Positions 13,401 through 24,185 of a stretch of 64,000 nt of DNA are shown here, piece after piece. The position numbers and the translations under genes are program-made. Location of the stretch: the NCBI GenBank assembly GCA_964023275.1, contig OZ029913.1, positions 55,945,976 through 56,009,975 of the forward strand, given 5' to 3'. Source of the DNA: Norana najaformis (lineage: Eukaryota; Annelida; Clitellata; Crassiclitellata; Hormogastridae). The notes under the pieces were generated by a model. The model worked only from the letters and a program-made list of their open reading frames with translations. It was not told the DNA's origin and ran no database searches. Position 1 is the stretch's first letter. The number at the start of each line of letters is the position of its first letter.

Positions 13401-16062
13401 AAATAATTCAGAGATGAAAGAATAAGTGGGCTTTTTTGACGGTAGATTGTTCATTACTGATTAGGAATTTCCTGCCAACAATGGAAGAGTTTTTTGAAGA
13501 AGCGATAGAGCAGGCAGATCCATCCGGAGGAATTGAAGATCAGTACAAGTAAGTACAAGAAAGCAGGAATAAGGACTATTAAGTACAATTATATCCAATC
13601 GGTTAAGATAATCTGAATGTATGTGTGAGATGTATGATAATTTGGTACTTAGACATCGACATTTGGTAAAGAAAACAGTAAGTTTAGGGAGGAGTCAACA
13701 GTATGTGTATGTGTTTGCATATATGTATGTATATGTTTGTATGTATGTATGTGTGCATGTAAGTGTGAAGTTCTTGGAACCCTTCTGAGGTTCTTGAAAG
13801 GTGCTATATAAATATCCATATACATGCAAATATATATGCATTTATTTATCTGAATATTTATAAGTGTGTGATATTAGTGTATGTTTTTGTTCAGTGCCTA
13901 GTAAGAATATCTCAAAACCGCTGTTTCCCTGTTGATTCTTTCTTTGCAGCCATTGTAATTAGGTAAGTATTTATGTATGTTCAGCCAGTTTGTTTAGCGG
14001 CATTTGATTCTGACAGGAGGCAGATGGTATTTAAAGCGTTAATGCTGATGTTTGTCTTTTTCGGTCAGATTGGTCAACAACCCAACATTTGCCTGGAAAT
14101 CGCTAAGACTATTGTCATGCAAAAGCCCCTACTTTTTCGCTCAGCTGCAGGGAGGAGGACAACAGATAAAAAAACTGCCACAGTATCTTGATCACATGTT
14201 TGGCAAACTTGCAAAAGAGATGCAGGTTAGTTTTATTTCTTTATGATTGAGAATTAGACCGTTGTGGCATCCATGTGATGCATTTTTAAACTATAACATG
14301 ATTGTGGTGTTAATTTGTTGATGATAATTATGCTAGTTTTCGAATGAATCACTTCTACAAAACACTTAGTTGTTGCGTGTGCATCATCACTGATGACAGT
14401 TGAAACTTAGAAAATAGTTGACTGAGAAAGCAAGACAAACAATCACACAAACAGACATTTAAACGGACAAAGAAGACAGCACATGGCTGAGAAACTTTGT
14501 GACATAAAGAGCTGGCTGGTTAGTTTGAATGTACTGGTAGATGGCACTGTAGTCAAGGACCTTACAGGGAGTTTGTTCATGTGCATGTCTATTGACCAGT
14601 AAGCAAGTAAACACATTGTAAATGAGACATAGCTGTTCCAAAGCAGTACAGACTGTGAGTCTGACTGAAATTGGTGTTGAGGGCACAGGCTATACAGAAA
14701 TAACTACAGTGTATGCACCAAATGCAGGGCCTAACCACTTTGGGCATAACCCTTTTCCCTTGTTGACATTTGGGTGATCCCTACCCCTCATTGCAGACAT
14801 CCCTTATGGACGACCCCTTTGTCCATTTTAGAGCTTTTACTGTTTAGGAGAAGATAGTGAATACCTCTTCTGTGTGCCACTCATGCTTCTGGGATACTTA
14901 TTCTGAATACTGAAGTCCCATGAACCTGAAGTTCTTAGTTATTTATTCATGACATAAACTTAATTCTGTAGATTGTGTTTTCTTTTGTCTAGTCGACTCC
15001 AGCAGATGAACTTAAATCCGATGCAGAAGAATCAACGATGGAGAATGGCAATGCAGAGGAAGAGACTCTGGACAACAAGGATGAGGAGACAAGAGACGAG
15101 GGTACAGAAGCTGAAGAAGAAGATGAAGCCACAGCAACCAGCCAACTGACCAGCGAGATGCTGAAGCAGTTGGCTGGTCGCGTGTGTGAAGACTGGAAGA
15201 AGCTTGCACTGGAACTTGGTCTGCAGGAAGATGAGATTATTTTCTTTGAGGGATTGTCCACAGAATTAGCTGAGCAGGCATTTAAAATGCTGACAATCTG
15301 GAAGGTGAGTTACAGACCTCTGGACAGTTATTTATTCAGAATGTTTTGCACACACAGTTCCTTTCTTCTGACATTGATTAGATTTAACAAACTTCGATGC
15401 AACTAGAATTTGAAAATGCCCATTACACTTTGATGCCAAGCAATAAGAAACATTATGAGCCAGCATGGAGTGAGTTTCAGTTTAAAATGAAATACTGGGT
15501 TAAGAGGAAGGTTGCAAACATGAGGTAGAGAATTCTAGATGGTGGGTCCAGCTATTGCTGTGAATGAGTGCTTGCCAAAGATATATAAACCACAGAAAAT
15601 CATAAGAAATTATATGAATCACAGATTATTTTATTTGACTTTCTTGTTAATTTTGGTTAAAGCCATCATGTAATCTTTGTAAAGTGATTTGTTTTTACAT
15701 CACATTTCTCTGACACTAGACTAACTTATCTGTTGGTTGGTGTACTTACTGGTTGATGCCAGTGACTTGTGTGAGATAGTGTTAGAATTTTTATATTAAC
15801 CTATAAATTTTCTATAGTTTTGTTCAAAAGAAATACGATCATTTTATGTTGATTGCTGTTTTCAATTCTTATCTTATATCTGCTATCTTTCCAGTTGATT
15901 AAATTAACTGAAATTTGCTTTTAACCCATTTTAACATTTGTGCGCTTGCAGGAGAATGAGGGTGAGAAAGCGACCATCGGCTGTATTCAAGCAGCACTTT
16001 CTGCGATTGGTCAGTCGGAATTGGCCTCGGAACTTTTTAGTGAACAGTCATGTAGTCCTTGA
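1401..16062 (+). CDS. THOC1: THO complex subunit 1 (THOC1), complete, 19 coding exons
   Basis: This is a subunit of the nuclear THO core of TREX, which couples transcription elongation to mRNP packaging and export. Exons: 1401-1442, 3298-3374, 5431-5488, 6090-6156, 6868-6986, 7612-7660, 8204-8299, 8837-8922, 9656-9714, 10064-10172, 10596-10727, 11009-11109, 11487-11604, 12174-12280, 12841-12972, 13465-13548, 14069-14225, 14993-15304, 15952-16062. All phases join and all junctions are GT-AG, giving 671 residues (human about 657). Family landmarks include [56 protein letters not shown] and [15 protein letters not shown] basic GRKRS patch (about residues 408-412) is a likely nuclear signal. An acidic linker spans about 532-581 and a C-terminal death domain about 583-665. 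The first exon encodes only 14 residues ([14 protein letters not shown]); it was chosen because it ends in phase 0 before a gtaaga donor and resembles the family N terminus. Assignment is very secure; the start exon is good but unconfirmed by transcript. Confidence 0.96.
1580..1730 (-). mobile_element. LINE 3' end, family 1, in THOC1 intron 1
   Basis: A minus-orientation copy with two tail units at 1580-1595, then ctacagcgccc and cagcttattcacaggcgct. Together with the plus copy at 941-1206 it brackets THOC1 exon 1 with inverted copies. Confidence 0.75.
2868..2960 (-). mobile_element. 5S-rRNA-derived sequence (SINE3-like head or 5S pseudogene)
   Basis: The minus strand reads cagtacttggttgggggacc followed by acctaggga. 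This matches the 3' half of 5S rRNA (CAGTACTTGGATGGGAGACC-GCCTGGGAA), with an eroded GAAGCTAAGC-like box just upstream. The 5' half is not convincing. It is a retroposed or decayed copy in THOC1 intron 1, not an active 5S gene. Confidence 0.55.
3620..5079 (+). mobile_element. piggyBac-like DNA transposon relic in THOC1 intron 2
   Basis: The element is flanked by TTAA (3620-3623 and 5076-5079), the piggyBac target site. Terminal inverted repeats are ctcattaccgaccgca (3624-3639) and the reverse complement of tgcggtcgttaaaggg (5060-5075), matching at 13 of 16 positions. Just inside the left end, a 26-bp motif starting ccgaccgcacggtactaatc is duplicated (3631-3656, 3665-3690). An ATG at 3903 opens 30 codons beginning [18 protein letters not shown], which resembles the acidic N terminus of piggyBac transposases. 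A stop at 3993 and loss of the DDD core make it non-autonomous. The right half is a threefold repeat (see the separate entry). Confidence 0.72.
4145..5040. repeat. Three tandem copies of a ~375-bp unit inside the piggyBac relic
   Basis: The marker aaagaatggt recurs at 4184, 4557 and 4933 (spacing 373 and 376). Each copy also carries ctaaaaaaattgtat, ctatctggcaacaatttctg and gacagag blocks. The third copy is shorter and runs into the right terminal repeat. Confidence 0.85.
5086..5150. repeat. 18-bp tandem repeat
   Basis: The unit atgcattaccttattgcc is repeated perfectly three times, then partly, directly outside the right TTAA of the piggyBac relic. Confidence 0.95.
6434..6605 (-). mobile_element. 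LINE 3' end, family 2
   Basis: The plus strand begins attgtaattgtaatttgag (reverse of the tail), then ataaagcacctcttagagg. The far end reads as the end of a LINE ORF on the minus strand. Related copies lie at 19533, 29067, 35555, 53582 and 63942, all in the same orientation. Confidence 0.7.
7147..7216. repeat. (GA)-rich simple repeat
   Basis: A purine run of gagaga and cagaga units in THOC1 intron 5. Confidence 0.9.
9110..9578 (+). mobile_element. LINE ORF C terminus plus 3' UTR, family 3
   Basis: The plus-strand reading contains [11 protein letters not shown] and then [12 protein letters not shown] before a stop near 9417. This is the C-terminal signature of L2/CR1-like LINE proteins. A 3' UTR follows and ends gcgctacagaagtcattag plus a short attag tail. 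It sits in THOC1 intron 8. Sister copies: 41517-41885 and 60745-61000. Confidence 0.8.
13780..13830 (+). mobile_element. LINE/SINE 3' end, family 4
   Basis: The motif gaggttcttgaaaggtgcta then tataaata is followed by a ccatatacatgc tail. The same end recurs at about 22070, 22455 and (minus) 62045. Only the last 40-50 bp are recognisable. Confidence 0.5.
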
Positions 16063-16984
16063 ATTTTATTAAAAACAGCAGTGGACTGCTCTGAAACCCA
16101 GTGAGAGTGTCATGGTTCATGATTATGGCTTATACAAAATGAGCACATTTTGATTTGTTGATGCATTGGGGTTTTATTACGACTGGTTTGTTGTGAAATG
16201 CATCAAAGGTCACTGTCGGGTTTGTTGTGAAATGCATCAAAGGTCACTGTCGATCACATTGAGTTAATAATCAATACTCTCAGAAAGGTGATGCTTTACA
16301 ATGATGGATCTTCAACATTTTAAAATAAAAGCTAATGTTTTACAAAATAACTCACTTCATGCAGTAATGAGTTGGAGGGTTTTAAACATTTTCCGTGTGT
16401 TTGCAGTTGTGAACATTAAACACAGAGCAGCTTCTGATGTGAAATGTCTTTTCTGTGTCGATGTGTTCAGGGTGTTGCTGTATGTTTGGTCGTTCGTTGT
16501 CCAGTGGTGTTTTCAGTGGTTAATAAATTAATGTAGAATCTGTTGCAGAAGCAACAGAGAATTTAACTGGCTCACATATGTTGCAATCTTGAACTGGTTA
16601 ACAGGCTTTGATTATGAGCCCCATTGGTAATTTTCAAGGCCTAAAGGCGAACCCTTTGGTTCTTTTTGTTGAGGCATATTAAGTTTGATTTTAAAGTTTT
16701 CTAGTTATATCGAAGCAAAGAATCTTGAACAATGAAATCCTGTTTAAATATGTGGTTTAATACAGTGACAATAAATTCCAGAAAGTCAGGCTCGTGTTTT
16801 TTTTTTACTCATGGCATGATTTTACCCAATAATGAAATGGTTTACTAAGTAACTTTAATTGCAGACAGTGCAGTCAGCTATTATGTTCTGGGATGGGAAC
16901 AGTCATCATCTCAATTACAAATTGTTTTGATAACGCCCACGTCTATAAATCTCAAGTCCTAAATAAATAATACAATAATTAAAC
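16063..16984 (+). other. THOC1 3' UTR and downstream DNA
   Basis: After the stop there are polyadenylation-type AATAAA hexamers at 16324-16329, 16522-16527 and near 16769, so the transcript may end at any of these. A 25-bp block (gtttgttgtgaaatgcatca and following bases) is directly repeated near 16180 and 16215. No coding signal is seen. Confidence 0.6.
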
Positions 16985-17228
16985 CACACCTCTTCCGCAG
17001 ATCCTATCCGGATTCCTCTTCTTCCCCTTATCTATCCTGCAGATCCAATTCCAAACACCACCCATTGTAAATGTCTACCTGCCTGTGTGCCTGACTCTTG
17101 GATCTTGACCTGGAGCTGAACCCTTCTTGCAGACTGATTTTGTTTTGACTGAGCGCCTGTGAATAAGCTGGTTTACACGACTTAGGCTATCGTTGGGCAA
17201 TGTAGAAAATCTTGAGTTTACAAGTATG
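16985..17228 (+). mobile_element. LINE 3' end, family 1
   Basis: A plus-orientation copy: pyrimidine-rich start, cttggatcttgacctgga, gactgagcgcctgtgaataa, then a diverged gggcaatgtagaaaatcttg end. No ORF remains. Confidence 0.65.
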
Positions 17229-18937
17229 CCTATGAATTAAGTCTAATAGCGTCTTCAGCACGTTACCAGTCGATGTTTACATCAAAGATTATGTTCCAAA
17301 GATCCAACAGCTTCCAGAAATTTAGTTAAAAGAGGGTTACAATACAATCTGTGGTAAATACATAAAATCTTAAACAAGTTTTTGCCAGAAACTGAAATTA
17401 CCAGGGAGTTTCCCACCCTGAAAGAAGCAGTAGGTGATTTCAGTGCTTCTCAAAGCCATGTTCATAGGACGTGATGCTTCCAGTGAATTGGACTATCATG
17501 ATGCTGACTACCTTTTAGCAGCTGGTCACTTGCACCGGAAAAAAGACTGCAGAAAATTAATTCATCAAGCAGACTGTAGAAAATTACTTAATCTAGCATG
17601 CAGTTGGTATGTAGATAAATTAGTAAAAAAATGTAAAATGTCAATGTACACGGTTTTCTATAGTGACCGTATGGCATCGACCCGGCTCATTTTTCAATGA
17701 ATTTTTCGGTGGATCCTTCACCGGCGGTTTCTGTTTGAATGGGCGCCACGCTATTTATGGTTTCCACGCACGGACATTGCTAGCCCTATATTCAAAGCTC
17801 TTAAATCAGCCACGATCGGGTAAGGCAAGGCGCCTCTCAGCGTGAGGATGACGGTTCGCATACCGATGGTGGCTATAATATTCAGATTTGAACTTCGGGC
17901 TAGCACGCTACGTGCACAGGGACCTTAAACAGTGTGGCGCCCATTCAAACGGGCAGCGCTGATAAAGGACCTCTCCCGATAAATTCATTAATTATTGATG
18001 GGTTCATAAACTTTGTCGTCTATCTCGCCTTATATGTTCTTTAAATGCTATGCAGAGTAATAAATCCATGCAAATTATTACATGGGGTCCATTCAACACA
18101 ATTATTGGTTGTGTTCGGGTAAATCAGAAAGCCGATCAGCATAAATGTACTCGTTAATCTGTATCAATTTCTTTATTAATTTCTTCATTATTTATATTTA
18201 TCGACAAACAATTATTAATAATTTCTTCATAAATTTAAGCTAATATTTTATTAATTTTCTGGCACCCAAATAGCCGAGTTAATGAGTTCAGTCAACTATT
18301 CCGAAAGGTCATATGAAAAGACGAAGCCTATAGAAAATCACTGTTAATTACCTATCAATTGCCAATAGGCCACGTGCTTTCCGAAAAAAGGTTGTTTGTT
18401 TAGGCCATAGATCTAATAACTATGGTTTAGGCACTGTACGGGACAACGGCCACCAGCCCTTAGCTAATAGTGCCTTGTCCTGATTTACGATCGAGTGCCA
18501 CCTTTGGGTGGAAGAGGTGTTTCAGATTCTGAACTTTATTCATCGACCCAATACTAGCGATTATCAAGTTATCAGTGATCTTTAAAATGAACAGAATGTG
18601 ACAAACAGACATCGTGACTTTGAGATTGCTAGTGTTGCATTAAGTCGTGATTTGGATTAATCGTTGACGCAGTACTACTTCGTCGCAACGCGTGTTTTGA
18701 TTAGTAGGGTTACCTTTATGAAAGATATGTCTATGGTACATAGTACCTTGGTGAAAGATGTGTTATACAGCTGTGGTAGTAGTCGCAGTTGCGCGTAGTA
18801 GGAGTAGTACGGAATTTCCTCTGAACTGTTCTAGCTGATGACGGCTGTAACTCTTCATCGCGGTCACTCAGCCAGCAAATGCAATTTGCAGGAGCCGTTC
18901 CATTCTAATTCTTTGACTTTTTGGAAGTGTATTAGAC
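17229..18937. other. Intergenic DNA between THOC1 and the SLC6 gene
   Basis: No convincing exon is seen. The stretch contains a perfect 17-bp inverted repeat (own entry) and an AT-rich section near 18000-18290. Around 18650-18930 there is a CpG-containing section that could be a promoter or 5' UTR for the downstream transporter. Confidence 0.5.
17700..17950. repeat. Inverted-repeat element of unknown type
   Basis: gtttgaatgggcgccac at 17733-17749 is matched perfectly by its reverse complement at 17934-17950, enclosing 184 bp. Just left of it, aattttt (17700-17706) is followed by a hairpin with 5-bp arms cggtg/caccg (17707-17723). I cannot assign a family and see no flanking target-site duplication. 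Confidence 0.6.
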
Positions 18938-18958
18938 ATGCTGAACAGCTTGCTCAGA
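18938..18958 (+). CDS. Possible start exon of the SLC6 transporter
   Basis: ATG followed by six codons (MLNSLLR) ends in phase 0 at a strong cagagtaagt donor. The first secure SLC6 exon at 24186 needs a phase-0 partner, so this fits. The evidence is only phase and donor strength; other short first exons between 16.5 and 24.1 kb remain possible, as does initiation at the in-frame ATG at 24294. Confidence 0.25.
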
Positions 18959-19532
18959 GTAAGTAAGCAAACAAGATTCAGTTTAAAACGTTATCGATTA
19001 TGAGGCATTTGTCACAGGCTAATTCTAAATCACTTTAAAATGTGTGTAACAACAGTGAAACAATATTTTTGAAATCGATTTTTCCTTTCATGGAATAAAC
19101 ACTGCATATTTGCACCCATATCTGACGTGACAGTGTGTTATTTTATTTAGTGGAGCTAATCAAGTTGCTTCATTTTGCAGTTGGTACTGCTTTTAGAACA
19201 GCCCCAAATGGTGTACTGACAATCTCCCAGACAGCTACATTTGTTGGGACTATGGGTGTCAGAATGAGAGCTTGGTCCATTATTAGGAATTGAAAGGACA
19301 CAACATGCCATTTTCATCTGAACATGGAATAGGCCTAGTTTCTGGTGTACTAGTGTGTGTTTTAGAATCTAGGATAATCTGGGCATGAACACCAGTTCCA
19401 CTCAGTGACCCATGTGACTCAGTCATTGGTCCAAATCTGTAAATGTTGTGTACAGTGGATCTCACTCAGCCCATCGTTGCTTCCTGCTGGAGTATGAAGA
19501 TCGTTGAGAGATCCCAAATGCAAGTGATGCTG

Positions 19533-19960
19533 GTTGTAAGTGTAATCTGCCATTTATGAAGCACCACTTCAAGAATAAACTCATCAGGGGCACTCCCGAG
19601 CCGAACCAGTGAGACCACTGTCAAATAACAATGTCAATGAATACAGACTTCAGGCGCTTGCAAAACTGTGGAAGGGACAAACTGAGGAGCTTGAGCTGCA
19701 GCTCTCGAGAAAGGCGATTCCAGCTGGTAGGTCCAACATAGGCAAAGCTTCTAAGCTGGGCTGTAGCAGTGCGCACACATTGTGAAATCATCGTGCATCG
19801 CCTGATGAGGGAGTCAGGGGCTCAGTTGACGAAGACAGTTGTATATGAACAACCCCAGTTTGTTCTTGATTTTGTAGCTAAAATGGACCCAGTTGAGTTC
19901 ATCAGGTAGAGTTGCAGTGATGTGGTCAAATTTTCACTTGTGGGTGATCAGTTGTACAGT
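19533..19960 (-). mobile_element. LINE ORF C terminus plus 3' end, family 2
   Basis: On the minus strand, YVGPTSWNRLSRELQ (about 19740-19690) is followed by the family-2 3' UTR and ends near 19533 with a tail-like ttacactta. Upstream, LGLFIYNCLRQLSP marks the usual region before the WN-LP motif. Several stops are present. Confidence 0.7.
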
Positions 19961-21555
19961 GACACTGAGAACTGACTGACTGACTGTAACTTTTTGTGGT
20001 GGGGTGTGGCTATGCCGAACAGCTACAATACTACTACTGTAATCAAGATGATTCAAGACAAAAACATGAATGAGCACATTGGAAGCATTTATTAACATAA
20101 GCGTGCATCATACACTATTATTATGAGATAATACGAGGAGAAAATGAAACTGTTTGGAGAAAGAAATAATGCAGGGTACAACATCTGAATCGCGAGCATG
20201 TGGAGATGGACGGTTCATGGTGCGGCCCAACTTCAGATCGAAGATGGCTAAAGACAAGACAAGTGTGTTGGACAGTGCGCGACTGGTGTCAGACAGTGCA
20301 CCACTGACGTTTTGATAGTAATAGTAGCGTGCAGACAATTTACAATGTTATTAATATTTTCATTGTCATGGCCGAACTACTTTTGGGATCCATGTCCCTG
20401 ACAGTTTTATATCAGAGATCATGCTATAATTAATCATGTTATAACGAGTCTCAAGTGTACCTCACTAAAGTCTGTGCCAGCCTAAATGATGTTGAAGTTC
20501 ATTAGCAACAAAATGTTAATTTATAAGCAGACATCTCAGGTAGCTAGAATAGTCATTACTGGTAGTCTACTGAGCATGTGCCTACACATGGAGACGCACA
20601 CACAGCCCAATCAACAGATTTCCATCCAGAGCTGACATTTGAATCGTGTTCAGATTTTCTAGACAGCATTGCATTGAGATGAGGAATGATAACAGTCGAC
20701 AAAGTCCACAGCCCATGATTACCTCATTGTCTGACAGTCCCTCTTAGACAGAAGACACCGAATACCACTCAGGTGGTTTTGTTTCCATGAGAAGTTCAGT
20801 TGACATTGGTGAAGGCCCTTGTGTACTTGGTATTGACACCACTACATATGCGGAGTAGAATTCCCATGTAAGATATAATGATGAAGACTTGAAATCAAGT
20901 AGAGAAGCTGGTAATCGCTGGCATGCACCTGGGCAGTGATCAGTTGTGGTGATAAGGCAATAGCCGTTGGCCAACAGGCTGAGATAGGTCCCACCTCAAA
21001 CTGTGAATAAACGATTTCAGGTATTTGCTGTCTTAAATTTGTAAATAATTGTCTAAAGATTAGATAGACAGACATGTGCATGAGGTGTCCCAGATTTTAA
21101 ACACAGTCCAGAGTCCAAGGTACTGTTATTAATGGCAGTTTATCTGTGGAAGTAAGTAGTGTGCCGGTGCTTCTTCACTGCAAAAATGTGCTAGCAGTCG
21201 GAATTGACTACCAGTGCTGCAGCAGATGCTATTACTATTATATTCAGAGTTGTTGGTGCTGCAGTGTTCAGAGTTGTTAGTGTTATTTGTTATTTATTGT
21301 ATTCATAGTATATTGTATTTAGAGTTGTTGGTGTTATTGTTGTTCTGTGTCATTTGACTTTTGTGCGTTTTCACCGTGTCCCAACAGTTTTAGAGCCATT
21401 TCTCTGCAGAATGATTCAAATGGTAATTCTGGGCCTGGCATGATAAATCTGCTTGGTTTTCTGTACAAATGCATGTACTACAGGGTAATACAATTAGACA
21501 GTTAATTGTCTAATTGTTTCACTGTCAGTTAGGACCATGCTATTTAACATAGTTC

Positions 21556-21622
21556 ATAATCTCGAGATTCTACAGTGCCCAAACAGAGCTTAAGTCTCGG
21601 GAACCAGCTTATTCAGAGGCAT
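21556..21622 (-). mobile_element. LINE 3' tail fragment, family 1
   Basis: aatctcgagattctacagtg followed by the cagcttattcagaggc block, a short 5'-truncated copy. Confidence 0.6.
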
Positions 21623-22069
21623 GTTGTTCATGAGCATAATTGTTGATGTTTGCTCAGCTAGTTTAGCAGATATGTGTGCCAGCGTGATGGGGATTTTGGA
21701 AGCTAAATAATCGAAGGGGTTATGAGTCAGGATGGAGATCTAATTATAACTACAAGGCTAGAAACAGGGATACACAGTGCACGTGGATTAAGTGAAGTAC
21801 GTGTACAACCCATGCAGTTTGCACTTGAATGAGTCAGATGCTGCAGGTCTTCGTTTTTCAGAGCATTTGTTGGCCTAGAGAGCATATTTCTCAAAGATTG
21901 TTCAGAATAAGGGTTTCTATTGGTAATATATCTTAGTATGTAGTTAGATTAGGTGAGGTTTATTTCAGGTTTACATGACTGAAATTTGTTAAAAGACTGC
22001 AGTTTTCCGTAACTAAGTGGCCGTTTGTAAGGTAATAACAGTTTTAGTGTCAAACAGTTTGACGCATTT

Positions 22070-22545
22070 GAAAGGCTTCTTAAAGGTGCTGCATAAATGT
22101 TTAGCTGTATACATGTATGCATATATATACATTTTCACAACAATTCTCAATTTCATAATGATAGAACTCTTTTGATCAACAATAGCAGCATATTTGTCCA
22201 ATCTGTCTAAGGAAAAGTGGTTGAATGTATAAATCTCCAAAAGCAAAGTGAACACAACTTGGTTTCTGCCTATTTATAGACTGAATAATGCTACCTATAT
22301 AGGCATACACAATATATATATATATATATAATACATACATATATATATATTATACATATATATACAGTTATACACAATATATTTAGCTCCAGAAGCATTT
22401 TAAGTTTATCAGATGTAGCTTTTTAAATCTGTTAAATAGCCATGTTTCAGTACCTTTGTGAGGTTCTTAAAAGGTGCTATATAGATGCTCAGATATGTAA
22501 ATAGATACATACATATACATATGCATGTATGTACATGTATCTGTA
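22070..22545 (+). repeat. Two family-4 3' ends with (TA)n and (ATAC)n tails
   Basis: aggcttcttaaaggtgctgc (about 22073) and gaggttcttaaaaggtgcta (about 22461) are each followed by tata/catac-rich DNA. A (TA)n stretch lies at 22308-22350. They resemble LINE ends with short tandem tails. Confidence 0.55.
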
Positions 22546-23814
22546 CATGTTGAAACAGTTGTATTTGTTTTTATAAGAACTTTGGGCTTGTGTGTTCTAT
22601 GAATGCAGGGTGCAAAGCTTATCTTTGGTCAAGCTTAATTAATAAATGCCCAGGGCCAAGGCATGCAGTTTATTCTTAGGTTATCCAAGCATGCAGTTTA
22701 CTTTTAGGTTACTGCAGTGGATAGAGAATTATGGACCTTGGAAAAGGAAGTCAGACAAAATTGTAAAAAAACTGTCTTCTTTTTGGGGGAGGGAGCTGGC
22801 ACATACATAGATTCCAGACCACTTTCAGTTGGCATTTTTGCAGTAAACTAGATCACCCCATCCCGATTAAAGCCCTCTTAGTGTTGAGAAACATTTAGGA
22901 TGATTGAACATCTCAGCATAAATTTTCAGGATTTACAGGATGTGACTTTTGAAATTTATGATCTTGACCTGTTTAAGTGTTCTTGATGTTAGTAAACATA
23001 GTTTCAATTGATCCGTGTGGGGTTTCGTTTAAACTGATATGTTAGTATAGCATTTCTGAGATTAACACATGTATGTGCTGTTAAATTAAATAGCCAGGCA
23101 GTTCAGATGAATTGAAAGGCTTGTTATACAGTATATTGCATATTTAAAACAATGTGATACATGTGCTATTTTTAGAACAATCAGTATAATGATAAGCATT
23201 GCAACTGAGTTCAGAAAAGCTTTGGTATTTTTCCAGAGTAGTTTGTGTTGTTTTGTTTTAGAACAAAGGTTTCATTCAAATCGTAAATCTTGAAAGTGAA
23301 TGTGTCTTTTTTTCTGGTGTACGTGTTTGTAAAATTGCATGTGCGTATGTATTTATTTCTTTCAGTTTGACTGTCTGTGGCCATTTGCGTTCATTCTCTC
23401 GGCATCTTGTGACTGATAATATGGCGTTTCCTTTCACATGGAAGAAACAGGCAGGGAACTTCTTTATTTCTATATCTGAGACAGTTTTAGGCACCTGGCT
23501 TGTTGGATGGAAGTATTGTTACTGTTTTAGAAATTGTTCTATGGGTAGATTTATTAATTTATTAACCTGTTAATCCTTGGCTGCATCTCAGTGATGCTGT
23601 CCGATGTTTTCGGGTGAAGCTGTTGCGTATCTGTAGAATGAGAAAAATGGAGAGACTGTTGTGCATAGTTGCTCTAATTACTTATGTATTAAAAAGTGGT
23701 GTTAGTGCATTAATTTACTTAACACACCATGACTTCAGACTTTTAATTGAGGAGTTTGAAACTGAGAAAGTATATATGACAATATCAGTATGTTTATTTG
23801 TCTTTGTGTGTGTG

Positions 23815-24060
23815 TATTCTTGTATGTCTGTATGTATGTATTTGTGTTTGTATGTATTTGTGTATGTATGTATGTATTTGTGTTTGTATGTATTTGTGTA
23901 TGTATGTATGTATGTATGTAACGTAATGTCTTTGTATGTCTTGTTGTGTGTGCGTTTGTCCTTACGTGTGTGTATGCAATCACTTAGACGTGTGTATGTG
24001 TATTGTATGTTTGTATTTATTGTATTGTTTGTATATATGTGCATATTGTATGTATTGTAA
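23815..24060. repeat. (TATG)n microsatellite
   Basis: An imperfect tatg/tgtg run. It is open in several frames on both strands only because of the repeat, and ends 125 bp before the first secure SLC6 exon. Confidence 0.9.
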
Positions 24061-24185
24061 TTTGTGTTGTATGTGTATATGTATTTATGTAGCATCTTAC
24101 TGCTGCATCACTTTGTGCATGTAACTAATTTTCATAATAGATTTTTTGGTAAAATTGTAAGAATGTCTCAGAATTGCTTTTGTAG

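Larger units (their letters stand above)
18959..24185 (+). other. Presumed first intron or upstream region of the SLC6 gene
   Basis: It contains LINE copies at 19533-19960 and 21556-21620, AT repeats near 22308-22395, two family-4 ends near 22070 and 22455, and a TATG microsatellite at 23815-24060. I found no exon with support beyond the candidate at 18938. Confidence 0.45.

Noticed and set aside
23614..24060. 148-codon frame upstream of the SLC6 exon
   Set aside because: Mostly (TATG)n repeat; it does not join the transporter frame by any visible donor.
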